From the NCBI GenBank assembly GCA_013396525.1, contig VWYX01000209.1, positions 809,658 to 873,657 on the forward strand: 64,000 bases of DNA. Reading direction: 5' to 3'. A program made the translations under genes and the position numbers. This DNA comes from Chaetorhynchus papuensis (lineage: Eukaryota > Chordata > Aves > Passeriformes > Rhipiduridae). This document shows, piece after piece, positions 24,244 to 36,509 of the stretch. Below the pieces are notes generated by a model, which was not told where the DNA came from, ran no database searches, and saw nothing but the letters and a program-made list of their open reading frames with translations. Numbering within the stretch: position 1 is the first letter of the stretch; each line of letters begins with the position of its first letter.

Positions 24244-27200
24244 ACTGTCGGTGCATTGCATCAGTATGGAGTCACTTTAGAACACCAATTATGACAGTTG
24301 CAGACCTGCTGCTTACTCTTTTGCTTTAGCAATACTTTGTCATGGACTACATTTTTAATGCATAATAGCATGTATGAACATGTAATAGTATCCTGTCCAC
24401 CCCTTAACCCATGACATAGCTAACTGTGGTGATATCTGTCCTTTAAATCAGAGGGGATTTACAAATGTGGTAAAAGATAGCAAAGTAATTTATTGTGCAT
24501 TTCCCAGAATTAGATAAATGCTGTGGAAGTATTTACAATCATAATTTAACATTCCTTAATTAAGTTGCTTTGTCTGTCACACCTTTTTCACACTTTCTTG
24601 ATATTTAACTGTCTCCATACAATGTAGAATACCTGTAGGGAACAGGTACAGAAGAATATTTGGGAGTACTTTTGCTGGAGCCTTAATGCTAACACAGCTA
24701 CAACCTTTAAGTATCAAAATGTAGACTTGTACCAGTGTGCCAAACTCTGCCTGTAGGACTCTGATGGCTTGTGCTCTCACCCCTTTAAGTTTCCCTAAAG
24801 ATTCTCGAAGAGGTTGCATTCAGACCCTGCGTAACATGCCTGTTCCCCATGAGAGGTCTGACGCCTGCTCCTTATTCCCTAGAGACAGAGCAAAGCACTG
24901 CAGTCAATACATCCCAATATCTGTGGCCACACAGCCCTCTAATCAAAGAGCAATTTGCTATGTAAATGTCTGAATCAGCCAGAGGAGTTTTCTTTTACGC
25001 TTTGGAAAAGCTGATTATTTCATGCCATGCATAGCTGTATTGCCCAATGAGAGTTTGTTTATCAGCCCCACTCTCACGAGTAGGTAACTATGAAAAGACT
25101 CTGTGGTGAATAAATTCCTGCTGGAAATAGTCTAGAGTTTCTTTCAAAGCCACACCTGTTCATGTGATACAAGCTTCTTAGGTGAGCTGCCTGCTCTCTC
25201 ATGGCATTGAGAAACACAATGTCACAGCCCAATGAAAAGCAAGGTAAGGCCATATTGAGCACACAAACACATATGCAAGCAAGGAAATGGCTTTAGACTG
25301 CTGAGAAACATTGCCCATTTAACCATATCTAATGTTTGTACTCTCTCACACACACAAAGCACTTGGTGCCTGAGTAATAATTCTATTTGCTTGAGAGGGA
25401 AAAAGAATGAAAAGGCAGAGGCAAGGTTACTAGAAGGGGATGCATAAAATTTTTCTGATTCAACTGTGATGAAGTCAGCCGAAGACAAAATGCCTACTGG
25501 TTTCTGCAAGTGCCCAGGACTCTACAGTTGTGATACGCAGAAACAGAATATAGCCTTTCCATATTCAAACTTAAAACAATTACATGCCTGAAAAGAACCT
25601 TTAACTGTAATAAAAACCACAACAAGTCACTAAGAAATGGATGAGAAGATACAATCTTCTAATAGCCCCTTCTGGAGGATGCAGTAATTTGTAGACTCTT
25701 GCTTCCTACTTATCAAAATCAACTGTCACACCTTGCACTGACACCATGGGCTTGGAATACATGATGCAATGCAACAATGGCTCATGATGACGAGCATGCA
25801 GAATTAGCCTGTCCCCTGTATTACAGCTGATCCACCCAGTTATGACTCATGGGTGAAGGACTGAACTTCTTGTCCTTAGGCAAAGGGCACAGCAGCTGTG
25901 TCTCCCAGACACAGTACCAATGCTTTTATGACATCTCCAAGTGCACTCAAGATAACACTGATTCAAGAGACGTTTTCTTCTACCACAGGGATTTCTGGGA
26001 CAGACAGACAAGTAGAAGGCTTGCAGACAAGCAAGACAGACAAACAAAACCCCTGTGGCTTTCACTTTCACACTCTGGGCTGAGGTCTCAAACTTAAATG
26101 AAACTGGGGGAAATTACTCAATCATTTGTTTGTTCACTTTTTTCAATATCTGAAACAGATCATGCTCCTGAACAAGGTGAAATTTTGATGCAGCTGCTCC
26201 CACTGTTTCATCCTTGATGTCCAGATTGATATCACTAATATTAACACAACAGCAACCAGCTGCTTATACTTCTGTTCCTGGCAAGACTCTGCTCTCACAA
26301 ATGTAAGCAGAGACTGGTGGTTGCTGAGAGCAGTTGATTCCAGAAGCAGGTGAGTCAATATTCCATTTCAGGGGCATCCTTTTGGAGAGCATTCTACCAT
26401 TCATCCATACCAAATCACGTTCATTCCTATCTGCACATCTTTACATAACAGTCACTCTCTGGGTCAACATGAAAACCGAACTGTGAAGAGAACTCTTGAG
26501 TAAAGCAGAAGTCACTACCAGAAAAGACCATGATGCTAAGAGCTCTATCCCCCCCATCTCTTCTACTCCTGAGCAGTGCTCAGCATGAAAGCCAGTTCAC
26601 ACAACACCTAACAACTTAGTATTTACAACAAATTAAAACAGGTTCTGCTTAGAGAAAGGAAAATGTACATAGAATTTTGCTAATTCACTATTTAAAAAAT
26701 AGAGTTCTTCTTTCAGAGCTGGCTCCATTGTAAAAAAGTCAAAGTTCATCATTCTCTCACCTGTTGTGCACCCAATTATAAGAATACTCCTTTGCAAAGA
26801 AATTTAGAAAAACATTAAACTGTGGTGCTTTTGTAATGAGCTTAAATGGTAACTGAAACTTGATAATTTCCTCAGCAGTTTCCCTCACATTTTTAAGGAA
26901 TAACTCCTGTCAAGGACAATGCAACAACACAACAAAGGATGATCTTTCATTTGCAAAGAACAGGAAAATGCTATGGAAATACTGAATGTTTTTAGAAACA
27001 GAAGCTCAGGTAGCATCATTTGTAGTGGTTATCAAGAGAGAAACTGAAAACTCAGGTTTCAAACTGTGCCTGTCTAGACTCAATGTATATTAGTCTTCTG
27101 AGCCACTTAACAGCTGCTTCTCTGTGAAAAGTTGTAATTAAATAACCACAGCAGAAATACAAGTGACCTACAGCACAGGAAGTTTGGCAGCTCAGACATC

Positions 27201-30032
27201 TCAGGTCACCCCCACTGCTTCTAGCTGGATACACGCCCCTGTGCAACTTCTAACTGGATACACACCCCGAGTGTGCAACTGCTGTGGAAAATGGGCATAG
27301 GTCAGAACAGATGATCCCTGTGAGCTGGGTAAGGAACATCTGAAGCACCAGTGGGAAACACTCTGCCTGCAGAACCCACCACAGTTTCAGCGAGTTTTGG
27401 CTCACCACACCCTGTGCACCTCCCAGTCGTGCAGGAGTAGCTGCCGAAGTCATGACCTATTAGCCCAGTTCAGCACACAGCTGTGAAAACGGCTCTGCTA
27501 GTGCAAGTCCTGAGCAAAATAGTTCTTTTGTTCTGGAAAAAAACATTTCTCTGTTTGAAATAGCAGGTCTGGACTATGCTATAAACACACTACACAATTT
27601 GGAACAGCAGAGCTTCTCAGGTACAGGGGCCTGTTACTTGCAACTCCTTTAAAGAAATGCAGGTACAGCTTTTGCAGGATGTGTACCTGCATTAGACATG
27701 GTAAATAAGAGGTGTTCCCCAAAAGAGAGTTGGGAAAACTTACTCAATGTGGTTGTGAAATACAGCTGCACAGCAGCTTTTATCATGACCTGATCTATAT
27801 TATTGAGCTTAGTTTCACGAAATAAAGGAACTGGAATATCAGAAAGCATTGTGGTAAGATAGAGAAGCAGCAATAACAGCTAAACAAGCAACTCTGGAAT
27901 CATTCATATCTGATTGAAATATTGTGATAACAACTATTTAGAAACAACTGTTTCTAAACCACTTCAGGAATAGCCACTAAAATAGCTTTTAAAAACAGTA
28001 TTATTAAAATGCCAGACAAAGTTTCCTCTTAACAATTTTAGCTCTGTATTTTTGTCTTTAGGTTACACTGTCCTCAGGTTCTTTTAGCAGCACCCAGGTA
28101 AACTTGAACAAGTCAAGGTGTCCCTTTCAATCAGTGCTATGAATCTGTGACTCTTTGTGATGAGAACCAAGCACATGGATAGAACAGATGTCTCAGTGCA
28201 TTCTGGCTACTTACACATAACCTTTCTGTCCATCTTCAGTCTATACGTCCACTCTTATTGTGGGAAATTGCATGCAAATACTCACAGATATCATAAAGGA
28301 GATCCCAGCACCCCATACGGGAGTGCAGAGTGATTCCTGGATGCTTGACAATTCTGTAGTGGTTGGGAAAGATTCAAACACAACTCATATGTTTGTGGCC
28401 ATTTGGGAAAGAGGCATTCCTTAGGGATGCCTCTGACAAAGCTAATGGTGTATACTGTAATTCCAGCCCTTGAGACATGAGTAGGAAACCCTGTGAGATA
28501 CCTTGGCCTGTAATCAGTCATGAATTATCTTGTCGTCGGTGTGTTAATGTGGACTTCAGAAATTGCGGGGCACTCTGCTTCAAGGCAGGGCTGAGCCTGA
28601 TTTCTAAGACAAGTATCTTTCTAAAGTACTTACTCCCTCCACCCTCTAAGCTTTGATAAGTAATGGCCAAAACATCTTTACAATTTAGCTCACCTATCTG
28701 GCCAAGGCGGTTTTGCTTCCAGGCTGTCATGGCTGTAGTAGCAAGAAAGGACTGTGAGCTTTCCAGCTGGTCCTGGATCTGCTTCTGCTTCAGGAACCAC
28801 TTCCTACCCTAGACACCATTTTTGTACCGTGGTGTTCAGTGTTGAGGCCCAGCAGTTCCTTAAGGACTAATCTCAGTGTCAGTATCCATAGATCCATTTA
28901 AATTCATTATTTTTATCTGTATGTATTCTTGGAGCATCAAATACTTGTTCTTGGAAGCAACAAACATTACTTTTAGATCTAGTGTCCCGTTCAGTCACGA
29001 AACATCACTACTTAGCTCACTTCTGTTCCCCTGGTTTCACCCTTTTTGGCTCTTACTCTTGGCTTACAAAAACATTCATATTTTGATCCTCTTGACTCTA
29101 ATTTCTGTTCTGTTGCTCCCCGACCAAATTCTTTCCCCCATTTCAAGCCCTTGGTGTATGGCTTTGGTTCCTAAGTCCCCAAACAACTTGTCCTTCATTG
29201 AATCCACTAAGACTTTTGAATGTGCCCTTGACTATCCTTCCTCGGGTTAACAAGAAAGCAACAGTCTCACAGCAAAAAGGACTGAGAGATGCAAAGAACC
29301 CTGAGTGTGTGCTTGGGTCTAGCAGGTGGGACAAGAAACTTGATTACATGTTTCTAATGGTAGTATACTATTAACTTGCACTCAGCATTTTTAATTTTCA
29401 AGAAGGTTTGCACTGATGAAAACTACTCAGAAACTCTACTGTAGAATGAATGCTTACTCTTCTGAAAATCATGAAATACGTGGTTATCTAATCAAATTGC
29501 AATTTTGCTTGATTTTTTCCTTATCTTTAAAAAACTGAAACATCCACTGAAGACATTGGTGATGTCAATGGCCAGTTGAGTTCCATGAATAAAACAATAA
29601 ATTATACTCCAAGTGAAAAGTCCATGCATAATGTGTATCCAACTGCACAATTAACAATTAGTATTTTTTAAAGATACTTGTGAAAAAATCCAAGTTTATG
29701 CTCAAAACTATTAATGAAAAATGTAAATTTAAAACATTACCTAAACAGATAAAAATGTAAATGTAAAGGACCTTCTTCCCTCTTTATGCTTGTACTCAAT
29801 ATTTCTCTAATGTGTTTCTTGGTTAAAAACAACAATTATATTTTGATACTTACTCTGCTCAGCATGTGAAATTCTATGTACATACTTTTGTCAGATGAAG
29901 AACTATTTGCTCAGCTGGTAGGAAAATACAGTGTTTATGCTCAAAACTAGTAGCCAATGGAACCACACAATGCTTACTCCGCAGGACTGTGTTAAACACT
30001 AAGCAAGAAGAGACACAAAATAATGAAGTTAC
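24244..30032. other. Intergenic, no gene recognised
   Basis: AT-rich, with no host exon seen. A 125-codon + frame (28876-29250) is hydrophobic and Leu-rich but begins at a GTG and matches nothing I know. An imperfect tandem duplication lies at 27218-27278. The last 150 bp (from about 29870) may be the upstream part of the LTR that follows. Confidence 0.4.
27218..27278. repeat. Imperfect 29-32 bp tandem duplication
   Basis: Unit 1 (27218-27246) and unit 2 (27247-27278) share cttcta, ctggatacac, cccc and gtgcaa blocks. They differ by substitutions and a three-base insertion. It looks like a local duplication with no coding role. Confidence 0.7.
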
Positions 30033-30353
30033 TTCTGTATTTGGGAAGTAACACCAGTATATCCAGCAGTCAGCTATAACTCTGGCGTTTACGACCACCA
30101 GAGGGAACCTCGGGATATAAGAACATGTGCAAAGGGGAGGGAGCATTTAATAATAATTTCAGGGAAATAATTATCCTATGTATGTTTATTCCAGGAAAAT
30201 CAATTAATATTACGTAAAATACAGTAGGAGCTTTTCCACACTCAACTCCACCGATGGCGATATCCCCTGTGTATCCAGTACCATAATAAAGAATGCCTGC
30301 TTCTTAATGCTACATTTGTGTTAAGAAGCTTTATTTTACTATGTTTTGGTAAT
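30033..30353 (+). mobile_element. Endogenous retrovirus LTR, sense (same family as 11155-11505)
   Basis: Collinear with the minus strand of 11155-11505 over about 320 bp. It has the tttgggaagta block at about 30040-30050, a TATA box (gatataag, about 30114-30121), a polyadenylation signal AATAAA at 30285-30290, and a U5 containing cttaatgctacatttgtg. It ends in ttttggtaa near 30353. The 5' end is unresolved and may reach about 29860. No retroviral genes adjoin, so it is probably a solo LTR, pointing toward UGCG about 5 kb downstream. Confidence 0.7.
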
Positions 30354-30557
30354 AATACCTGCAACAGATTTAGTTCTTAAAAGGAAGCTGTTTGCTTGAG
30401 ATTCCTTAGAGTGGTGACTTTTAAAACACCAGAACAGAGAGATTATTTTTGAAGCAAAGTTAGCCCCAAAAGTGAGAGGACTTAGAGCTTAAAAAAACCC
30501 CAAACCACTCAGTGCCTATATATATACACATACATATATATGTTCTTTAGAAGGGAA

Positions 30558-30976
30558 ACAAGGCTGGTGAAGGGCCTGAAACACAAGTCCTGAGGGACTG
30601 GGGGTGTTTTACCCTGGAGAAAAGGAGGCTCAGGGGAGACCTTTTCACTCTCTACAACTCCCTGACAGGAGGGTGCAGCCAGGTCGGGGTCGGTCTCCTC
30701 TCCCGGGCAATCCCAGTGACAGGATGAGAGGACAGTCTCTTAAGCTGTGCCAGGGGAAGATTAGGCTGGACAGTAGGAACAAGTTCTTCCCAGAAAAAGT
30801 GGTTGGGCATTGGAATGGGCTGCCCAGGGAGGTGGTGGAGTCACCATCCCTGGAGGTGTTTAAGAAAGACTGGACATGGCACTCAGTGCCGTGGTGTAGT
30901 TGACAGGGTGGTGTTAGGTCAGGTGTTTGACAGTCTCAAACATCTTTTCCAACCTAGCTGATTCTGTGATTCTCTG
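30558..30976 (+). mobile_element. CR1 LINE 3' fragment
   Basis: A relatively well preserved CR1 3' end in + orientation. It starts at aggctggtgaagggcctg, passes the tgcccagggaggtggtggag block, and ends in gattctgtgattctctg at about 30960-30976. The frame at 30604-30903 is the CR1 3' coding remnant and not a host gene. Confidence 0.92.
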
Positions 30977-30988
30977 AAATATATACTG

Positions 30989-31014
30989 ATATAGATATAG
31001 ATATAGATATAGAT
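30989..31014. repeat. (ATAGAT)n microsatellite next to a CR1 tail
   Basis: About four units of the hexamer atagat, starting a dozen bases beyond the terminal octamer of the CR1 copy. A second short TA-rich run lies on the other side of the element at about 30519-30541. Confidence 0.85.
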
Positions 31015-34000
31015 ACACTGTTTCCTTTATACTTCAGATGTGAAAAATATAACTATCACACTGTTTCAATCAGATACTCTCACCACTGATGACCACCCTC
31101 TTTTTCTCGTACCACCAAACACGGAGAGATTCCTGGCCATCCTCCCTGGCCTGTGGCTCCACAATAATCAAAATACTGTGGCCAGATGATATTTTCCAGG
31201 AGATGAGGATAGCATGATATGCCCCAGAAGGAGCGCGTAATTTGTTTATAGGACATTTTTTAAAAAATAAAACACTGGTGTGCAGATATGACAATTTTGT
31301 GACAGTCTGTATATTCAAAAACAATGTCTTTTCATCTCAGAGGGATAATTCTTGTCCTGAAAATTTCAAAATAAAAATGGAGACAAGAGGAGGTGAAGGA
31401 ATAAAAAGGGAGCAGATGAAAATTGAAAAAATGACCTCTTAACACTTACTTATAACAAAGCCCCATTGTTCTTGCTCACTGATAATTGGAAATTAAAAGG
31501 AGAAATTCTGGAGTAGGCAACAGAGGACAAACCAGAGCAAACATTTGGAGGTGGGCCTTGGAGAACAAACCCTTAGGAAATGTGCCTGTCAAAGTGAAAA
31601 GTAAGAACTTTGAGGGAGAGTCAGGAAAAAGCAGTAAAGAAATGGAAGGTATTCAGAACCTTTCCTATAAAGGAAAAAGGTTGAAAAGGCCTGCATGAAT
31701 AAGCAAGGTCTCCTTATCAAAATCAAATATAAAATGGAATCATACAAGAGGTGGGAGCAGGACAGGCCAGCTCAGAAGGAATACAGACACACTTTCTGAG
31801 CACACAGGGAAAGCCACAGTCCATCTGGAGTTGAATCTGATGAAGGATGTGAAGGATGCTGAAGTACCCTGTAGCAAAAGGAAGATCATAGGAAGTGTAG
31901 GAGACTGCTCAAGCAGGGAGGATACCTGGTGATAAAGGACATGGATAAGACTGAATTACTCAGTGCCTACCTTCAGTGGAGGAGGATCAGGTTAGGGAAC
32001 ACTGAATGGTACTGGACACACAGGTGACCATTCCATCTGATGGATGTGCATGAGTGCTTATATTGCATCATTTTTGCTGTTGGAACAAGTCTCATATGTA
32101 GGCCACTTAGCACCTTTATGAAGGAGATTTCTATTAAATTAAATCTTTTTCAGTCTGCAACAAACTACATTCAAACACTGTTAATCAATATTTTAGCAAA
32201 ATGATGAATGAACAGAGAACTGCAGCTTTATAGCACATGGGAGGGCTAATTTTGTTTTTAATTTAAACACAGTACACATTTGCGTTAGGTCCCAAGCACT
32301 TGATTAAAACACCAGGGTGTATCATGCCCCAAGGCATAATGAGGCATCTTTGAGGAGGCAGGTTGGCACTACCTGAAGAACACTGCTGTCTGTGAATTGC
32401 TGCACTCCATGCTCACAGATGGGAGACCAAGCTGACGTCCCCTGCTACTGAACTGTCACAACTCCAGGTGGCCCCAGGCTTCGGGGAACCTTTACTCTTT
32501 GCTCTCCCACTAACCTTAATATACCTGCTGAAAGAATCCATGTGGCAGTAGGTTTGACTAGAGAAGTTGCTCAGGCTGAAGGCCTTACCATACCTGATTT
32601 TCCTCCATTACAATCCTGAAAGTACATTGAAGCTTCTGATTTTAAACCAGACAGAAACCTGAACGCTGAGTGCTGCAACTTTTTACCTTAAACATCTCAT
32701 GAGAGAGTTCCTTCTCCCCATACAGCCAGAGGGCGGAATGACATCCCAGAGAGGATGGCAGAAAGGTGGATCCTTTTCTAAACAAAGTTATTTATGCTAG
32801 CTTAGTGTTTTCCCATGTAACATTGCTTGATGACTGCTCATTCATCTGTAGGATTTGCTGAAGTATTGGAGTCAGTACCTTTATTTGTTTTACTTATGAA
32901 GAAGCCTCAACAAAGTTTGTTTGCATGGAGCCATTAACCCTACCTATTGCACAACAAGCAGCCTCTCAAGTCTAATCTCCCAGGCAAACACCTTCGAGGA
33001 CAAAGAATGAGTTTTACTGCTTCAGTTTAATAAACTGTGATTATTTGCCATACAGACTACTGGAGACAGGCCCTCAATGTTCCTCAATTCCCTGTACTGT
33101 CATATTTAAAGTCAAGATACTCTTTTGCATTGGCTGTTTCTGCCTTGGAAGAGAGACACAGACCAACCAGGTAAGAGTTATATGAGCTATATTCTAACAA
33201 TCCATACGTATCAGCTCATAATTCTCTGACTCAGCTGGTCTTGTGACTGTGCCAACATTGAGCGTGGCAATTCAAATCACGGCTAAAAAATGCCTATAAA
33301 GCTCATTGAGGCAATCTTAAATCAATATAAATGTGATCATTAAACTCTAAATGCAGGAACAAATAGAAAAAAAACCTGCCACTTTCAGTTACAAATGGCA
33401 TACAAACACAATAGGGGAATTTGAAAATTAAGGTAATTTGTTTTACTTGAAAAGTTATTTTTAAGGAAGTTATAATGAAATCACTGAAGCCAGTGAAAAG
33501 GCATGTTGCTGGCCCCATGATTTATTTATGTGGAAACTAACATTAACCAGGAACTAACAGACTACACAGGCAGTGTTGGCTCTACAATGGACTGACATGT
33601 CACCTGTTCTTACCAGTTATTAGTAGCTTTTCACTTTTAGTTTTAAATTATACTTTTAATTTGGTCTATTCCTCACCAGGTGAGATCCCATCTTTTCTGA
33701 CAGTAAGCTGCCTTTAAATTGCCACCTCCTAAATTCTCATATACAGCTAGAGCTACCTTGAAACCCAAGCTTTCTACAGTTATTGTGATGACTAGAGTAC
33801 TTTTCAAAACCACAACGGAGTTTGTAGCAGAATTTATGAACACTCCTTTACCTACATTAATAAGAGAGCCCTGTGGAGGAAAAAAAACTATTAGAGATCA
33901 TGCATATACTGCAATGTTCGGCTTGTGTTATTGGTCAAGAATCCTGAGAAAAAGTATACCTTCTCATGGACAGGTAAACATAGTCTCTTATGTGTGGCTG

Positions 34001-34639
34001 TGCTTCTTCTGGCAAGCTCAGTATGCAGGCACAGCCGGTCAAGTCATTTTATCCTCCCACAGCATACCCTAGATTAATGGAGTTAAATTTAAAACAGTTA
34101 GTGCAATGCATGTTTGTCTACTACACAATAAGCAAAGAAAGATTAAATTGGCATTTCTGACCCCAGATCTAAAATGCTGAACTGTAAAAGAGAGCAGAAG
34201 CGTTGGGAGGTTTCTTCACATGAACCCGCTCAAAAATGGAGCCACACCACAGTAATAGGAATTGCCATAAACCCTGTAATGAATTAAAGGCAAGAATAGC
34301 TGGCTCAGAAGATTAGTAATGAGCAACTGACTCTTTCATTTACTGGGCACTAACCCAAACGTAGCCAAGGCTGGTAGTCAGCAGGTTGCTTTTGCACTGC
34401 TTGGCCTCCACAGATAGCACTATGACTGCCCCCTGGAATTGCCCCAGTCCTTGGAGCAGCTGCTCTGACTCACAGAGGTCAGCACTGCCAGCAACTCACA
34501 GGTGCACACCTATGCTAGAAATAGCAATCCCATCCTGCAGCATTCAACATCACCAAGAAAGTGTTCAGACTCAAAAGCAATAAAGAAAATTAACAAAGGC
34601 CATGCAGCCCTACATCAGCCCCCCTGTACTAGGTCTGAG
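31015..34639. other. Intergenic region upstream of UGCG, no gene recognised
   Basis: No exon or repeat landmark was recognised. Frames up to 117 codons (33719-34072, opening at a non-ATG codon) have no domain features. Any distal UGCG regulatory element here cannot be told from sequence alone. Confidence 0.4.
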
Positions 34640-35033
34640 AATTACAAAGCAGTTAGTGTTGGAAGGGACCTCTGGAGATCATCCCGTCCAACCCCCCTGC
34701 CAAGGCAGGGTCACCTAGAACAGGTGAACCAGAACACGTGCAGGTGGGTTTGGAATGGCTCCATGACCTCCTTGGGTAGCCTGTGCCAGTGCTCTGCCTG
34801 TGTAAAGAAGTTATTTCTAACTTTGAGGGGAACTTCTGGGTGAAACTTCTGATTTAGTTTATGGCCATTGTTCCCTGTCCTGTCGCTGGGCCTCGCCGAA
34901 AAGACTCTGGCACCTTGGTCTAGGCATCTGCCTTTGAGATATTTATATGCATTAACGAGATCCCCTCTCAGTCTTCTCTTTTCCAGACTGAACAGGCCCA
35001 GCTCCCGCAGTCTCTTCTCAGAGATGCTCGGCA
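34640..35033 (-). mobile_element. CR1 LINE 3' fragment, antisense, abutting the UGCG promoter
   Basis: Minus-strand CR1. The element 3' end is at about 34640 (attacaaagcagttagtgttgg, complement of the 3' UTR end), and the copy is 5'-truncated at about 35033, after the tctcttctcagagatgctcg block. Beyond it the composition changes at once to GC-rich, CpG-dense DNA. The element supplies the last 400 bp upstream of the UGCG CpG island. The frames that cross this boundary are chance readings of CR1 joined to GC-rich DNA. Confidence 0.92.
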
Positions 35034-35263
35034 GCACGGGCAATATCCGGCTGCCCCCAGTCCCTACGCCCATGGATAAGGGGCTGCGGTCTCCTCAGCG
35101 GCCAACACTGAAGTTGGACGACACGGAGCCAGCGCCTCTGCCGCGCCCGCACCCCTCCCGGGCGGCCGGACCGGGCGGGGAGCACCACCCCTGCCTGCCG
35201 CCGCCACCCTCAGCTGCCCCGCGCCTCCCTCAGCGGCCGAGAGGGACGGACCCAAGGTCAGCC

Positions 35264-35355
35264 GGCGGCGGCGGCGGCGGGCGGGGGGCCGGGCCGGTAA
35301 CGGATGTGCCCGCCCGCCCCGCCTCCTGCGCTGACAGAAAGGCGGCGGCGGCGGC
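35264..35355. repeat. Two (GGC)5 trinucleotide runs in the UGCG 5' region
   Basis: Pure GGC runs at 35264-35278 (followed by a further GG) and 35341-35355, separated by 62 bases. Such runs in CpG-island 5' UTRs are often length-polymorphic, and they are also points where assemblies make errors. Confidence 0.85.
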
Positions 35356-35531
35356 TCTCGGTGCGCAGCGGCTGCCGCGCGCAGGCCGGTGCGGAGCAGC
35401 AGCAGCGCCTCCAGAGCCGCCCCGGAGCCCGCCCGCGGCAACCGCCGCTCCGCCGCCCTCGGGCCGCCCGCGCTCCCGCCTCGCTCCGCTCCGCCGCCGG
35501 CTCCTGCCCGGGCCGCCGCGCCCCCCCGGCG

Positions 35532-35629
35532 ATGGCGGTGCTGGCCCTGGCCTCGGAGGGACTCGCCATCTTCGGGCTCATCCTCTTCGTCGTGCTCTGG
35601 CTCATGCACTTCATGTCCATCATCTACAC
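35532..35629 (+). CDS. UGCG: Ceramide glucosyltransferase UGCG, coding exon 1 (residues 1-33, last codon split)
   Basis: UGCG transfers glucose from UDP-glucose to ceramide on the cytosolic face of the Golgi and so starts the synthesis of most glycosphingolipids (family GT21). This exon encodes the N-terminal membrane anchor. Ten or so polar and small residues are followed by a hydrophobic helix, residues about 11-32 (starting LAIFGLILF and ending MSIIY). The ATG at 35532 has G at -3 and G at +4, a strong initiation context. The exon ends after the first two bases of the Thr33 codon, with donor GTAAGC at 35630. The length from Met to Thr33 equals that of the mammalian protein as I remember it. 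An in-frame ATG at 35304 lies upstream in a weak context, see findings. Confidence 0.95.
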
Positions 35630-36509
35630 GTAAGCGCCGGGGTGCGGGGGGATGGCGCCGGCGTTGTTCCCTCACCCACCCGCCATCGCGCCCGGAGCGC
35701 CCAGGCAGCGGGCCCCGTCCGCCGCTCCGCCTCCGCCCCGGGCCGGCGGCTCCTCTGCCCCTGGGTGCCAGCCCGGGGACCCGCCTGCCTCCCTCCGCTG
35801 TGCCCCCCGCAGACCCCGCCGAGAGACCTGGGGGTCGGGCTGGCCGTGCTCGGGGCACAGCTGTGCCCCTGCCGTCGGTCTTCGGGTAAAACCCGTCCTC
35901 TGGGTTTCTGCCTCCTGCTCTGTGCCGTGATCTTTGCTCCTTTGCCTTTAGTACTGCTGGGGAAGGCTTGGGGTTTGTTGTGTGCCTGCGTACACCTGGA
36001 AAGCGTGGCTTTCCCGGTGATAGTGGGAGACCAGGGTGCACAGGACTTATAAAATGTGTGATGTTTGACTGTGCAACCGCTGTACGGCTGAACAACTGAA
36101 AGAGCGCAGTACTCTGTGCCAGCCATAAGCACGCTTCTTTTTTGTATTGAGAAATAATGACAGTACTAGTAAAACAAGTATATAGTGAGTCAGATCCTTC
36201 TTGGATAAATCCAAGTAAAAATACCTTTAGAGTTTGTGAGCAGTGTTTGCATTTTAGTGACTGACAAAGCAGATAGAACCTGGCAGAGGAATTTTCTGTG
36301 GGTATGTGGGGAAAGGATTAAGAATGCATCTCTTTGTAGATAGTCGTTTTGCTCTCTTAAGTAAAAGGCCACTCTTGCATTACTATTAGGATTAGAAATA
36401 CCTGATTTTCTGTTTGGTTTCCTTGTGCTTATCTACTCTCCTTTCTTGCTGCTCTACTGCATCTGATAGGTACCTGTGATAAAGCTCAGCCCTTACTGAA
36501 AGCAAAGCT

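Larger units (their letters stand above)
35060..35900 (+). promoter_or_regulatory. UGCG: UGCG CpG-island promoter and 5' UTR
   Basis: The G+C and CpG density rises sharply near 35060 and falls away after about 35900, spanning the start codon and the first 270 bases of intron 1. GC boxes are visible, for example gggcgggg at 35173-35180 and the complement of cccgccccgcc at 35313-35323. No TATA box is seen, so this fits a dispersed-start housekeeping promoter. Two (GGC)5 runs lie at 35264-35278 and 35341-35355. The transcription start cannot be fixed from sequence; it must lie upstream of 35532, and the 5' UTR may include one or both GGC runs. Confidence 0.85.

Noticed and set aside
28876..29250. 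Hydrophobic 124-residue frame that could suggest a membrane protein
   Set aside because: It starts at a GTG, has no recognisable family features, and is T-rich DNA, which by itself yields hydrophobic translations.
35064..36095. 343-codon minus-strand frame and other long frames (34868-36052 plus, 35620-36132 minus) across the CpG island
   Set aside because: They overlap each other and UGCG exon 1 on both strands, are Pro/Arg/Gly/Ala-rich, and cross the CR1 boundary. Few stop codons in GC-rich DNA explain them.
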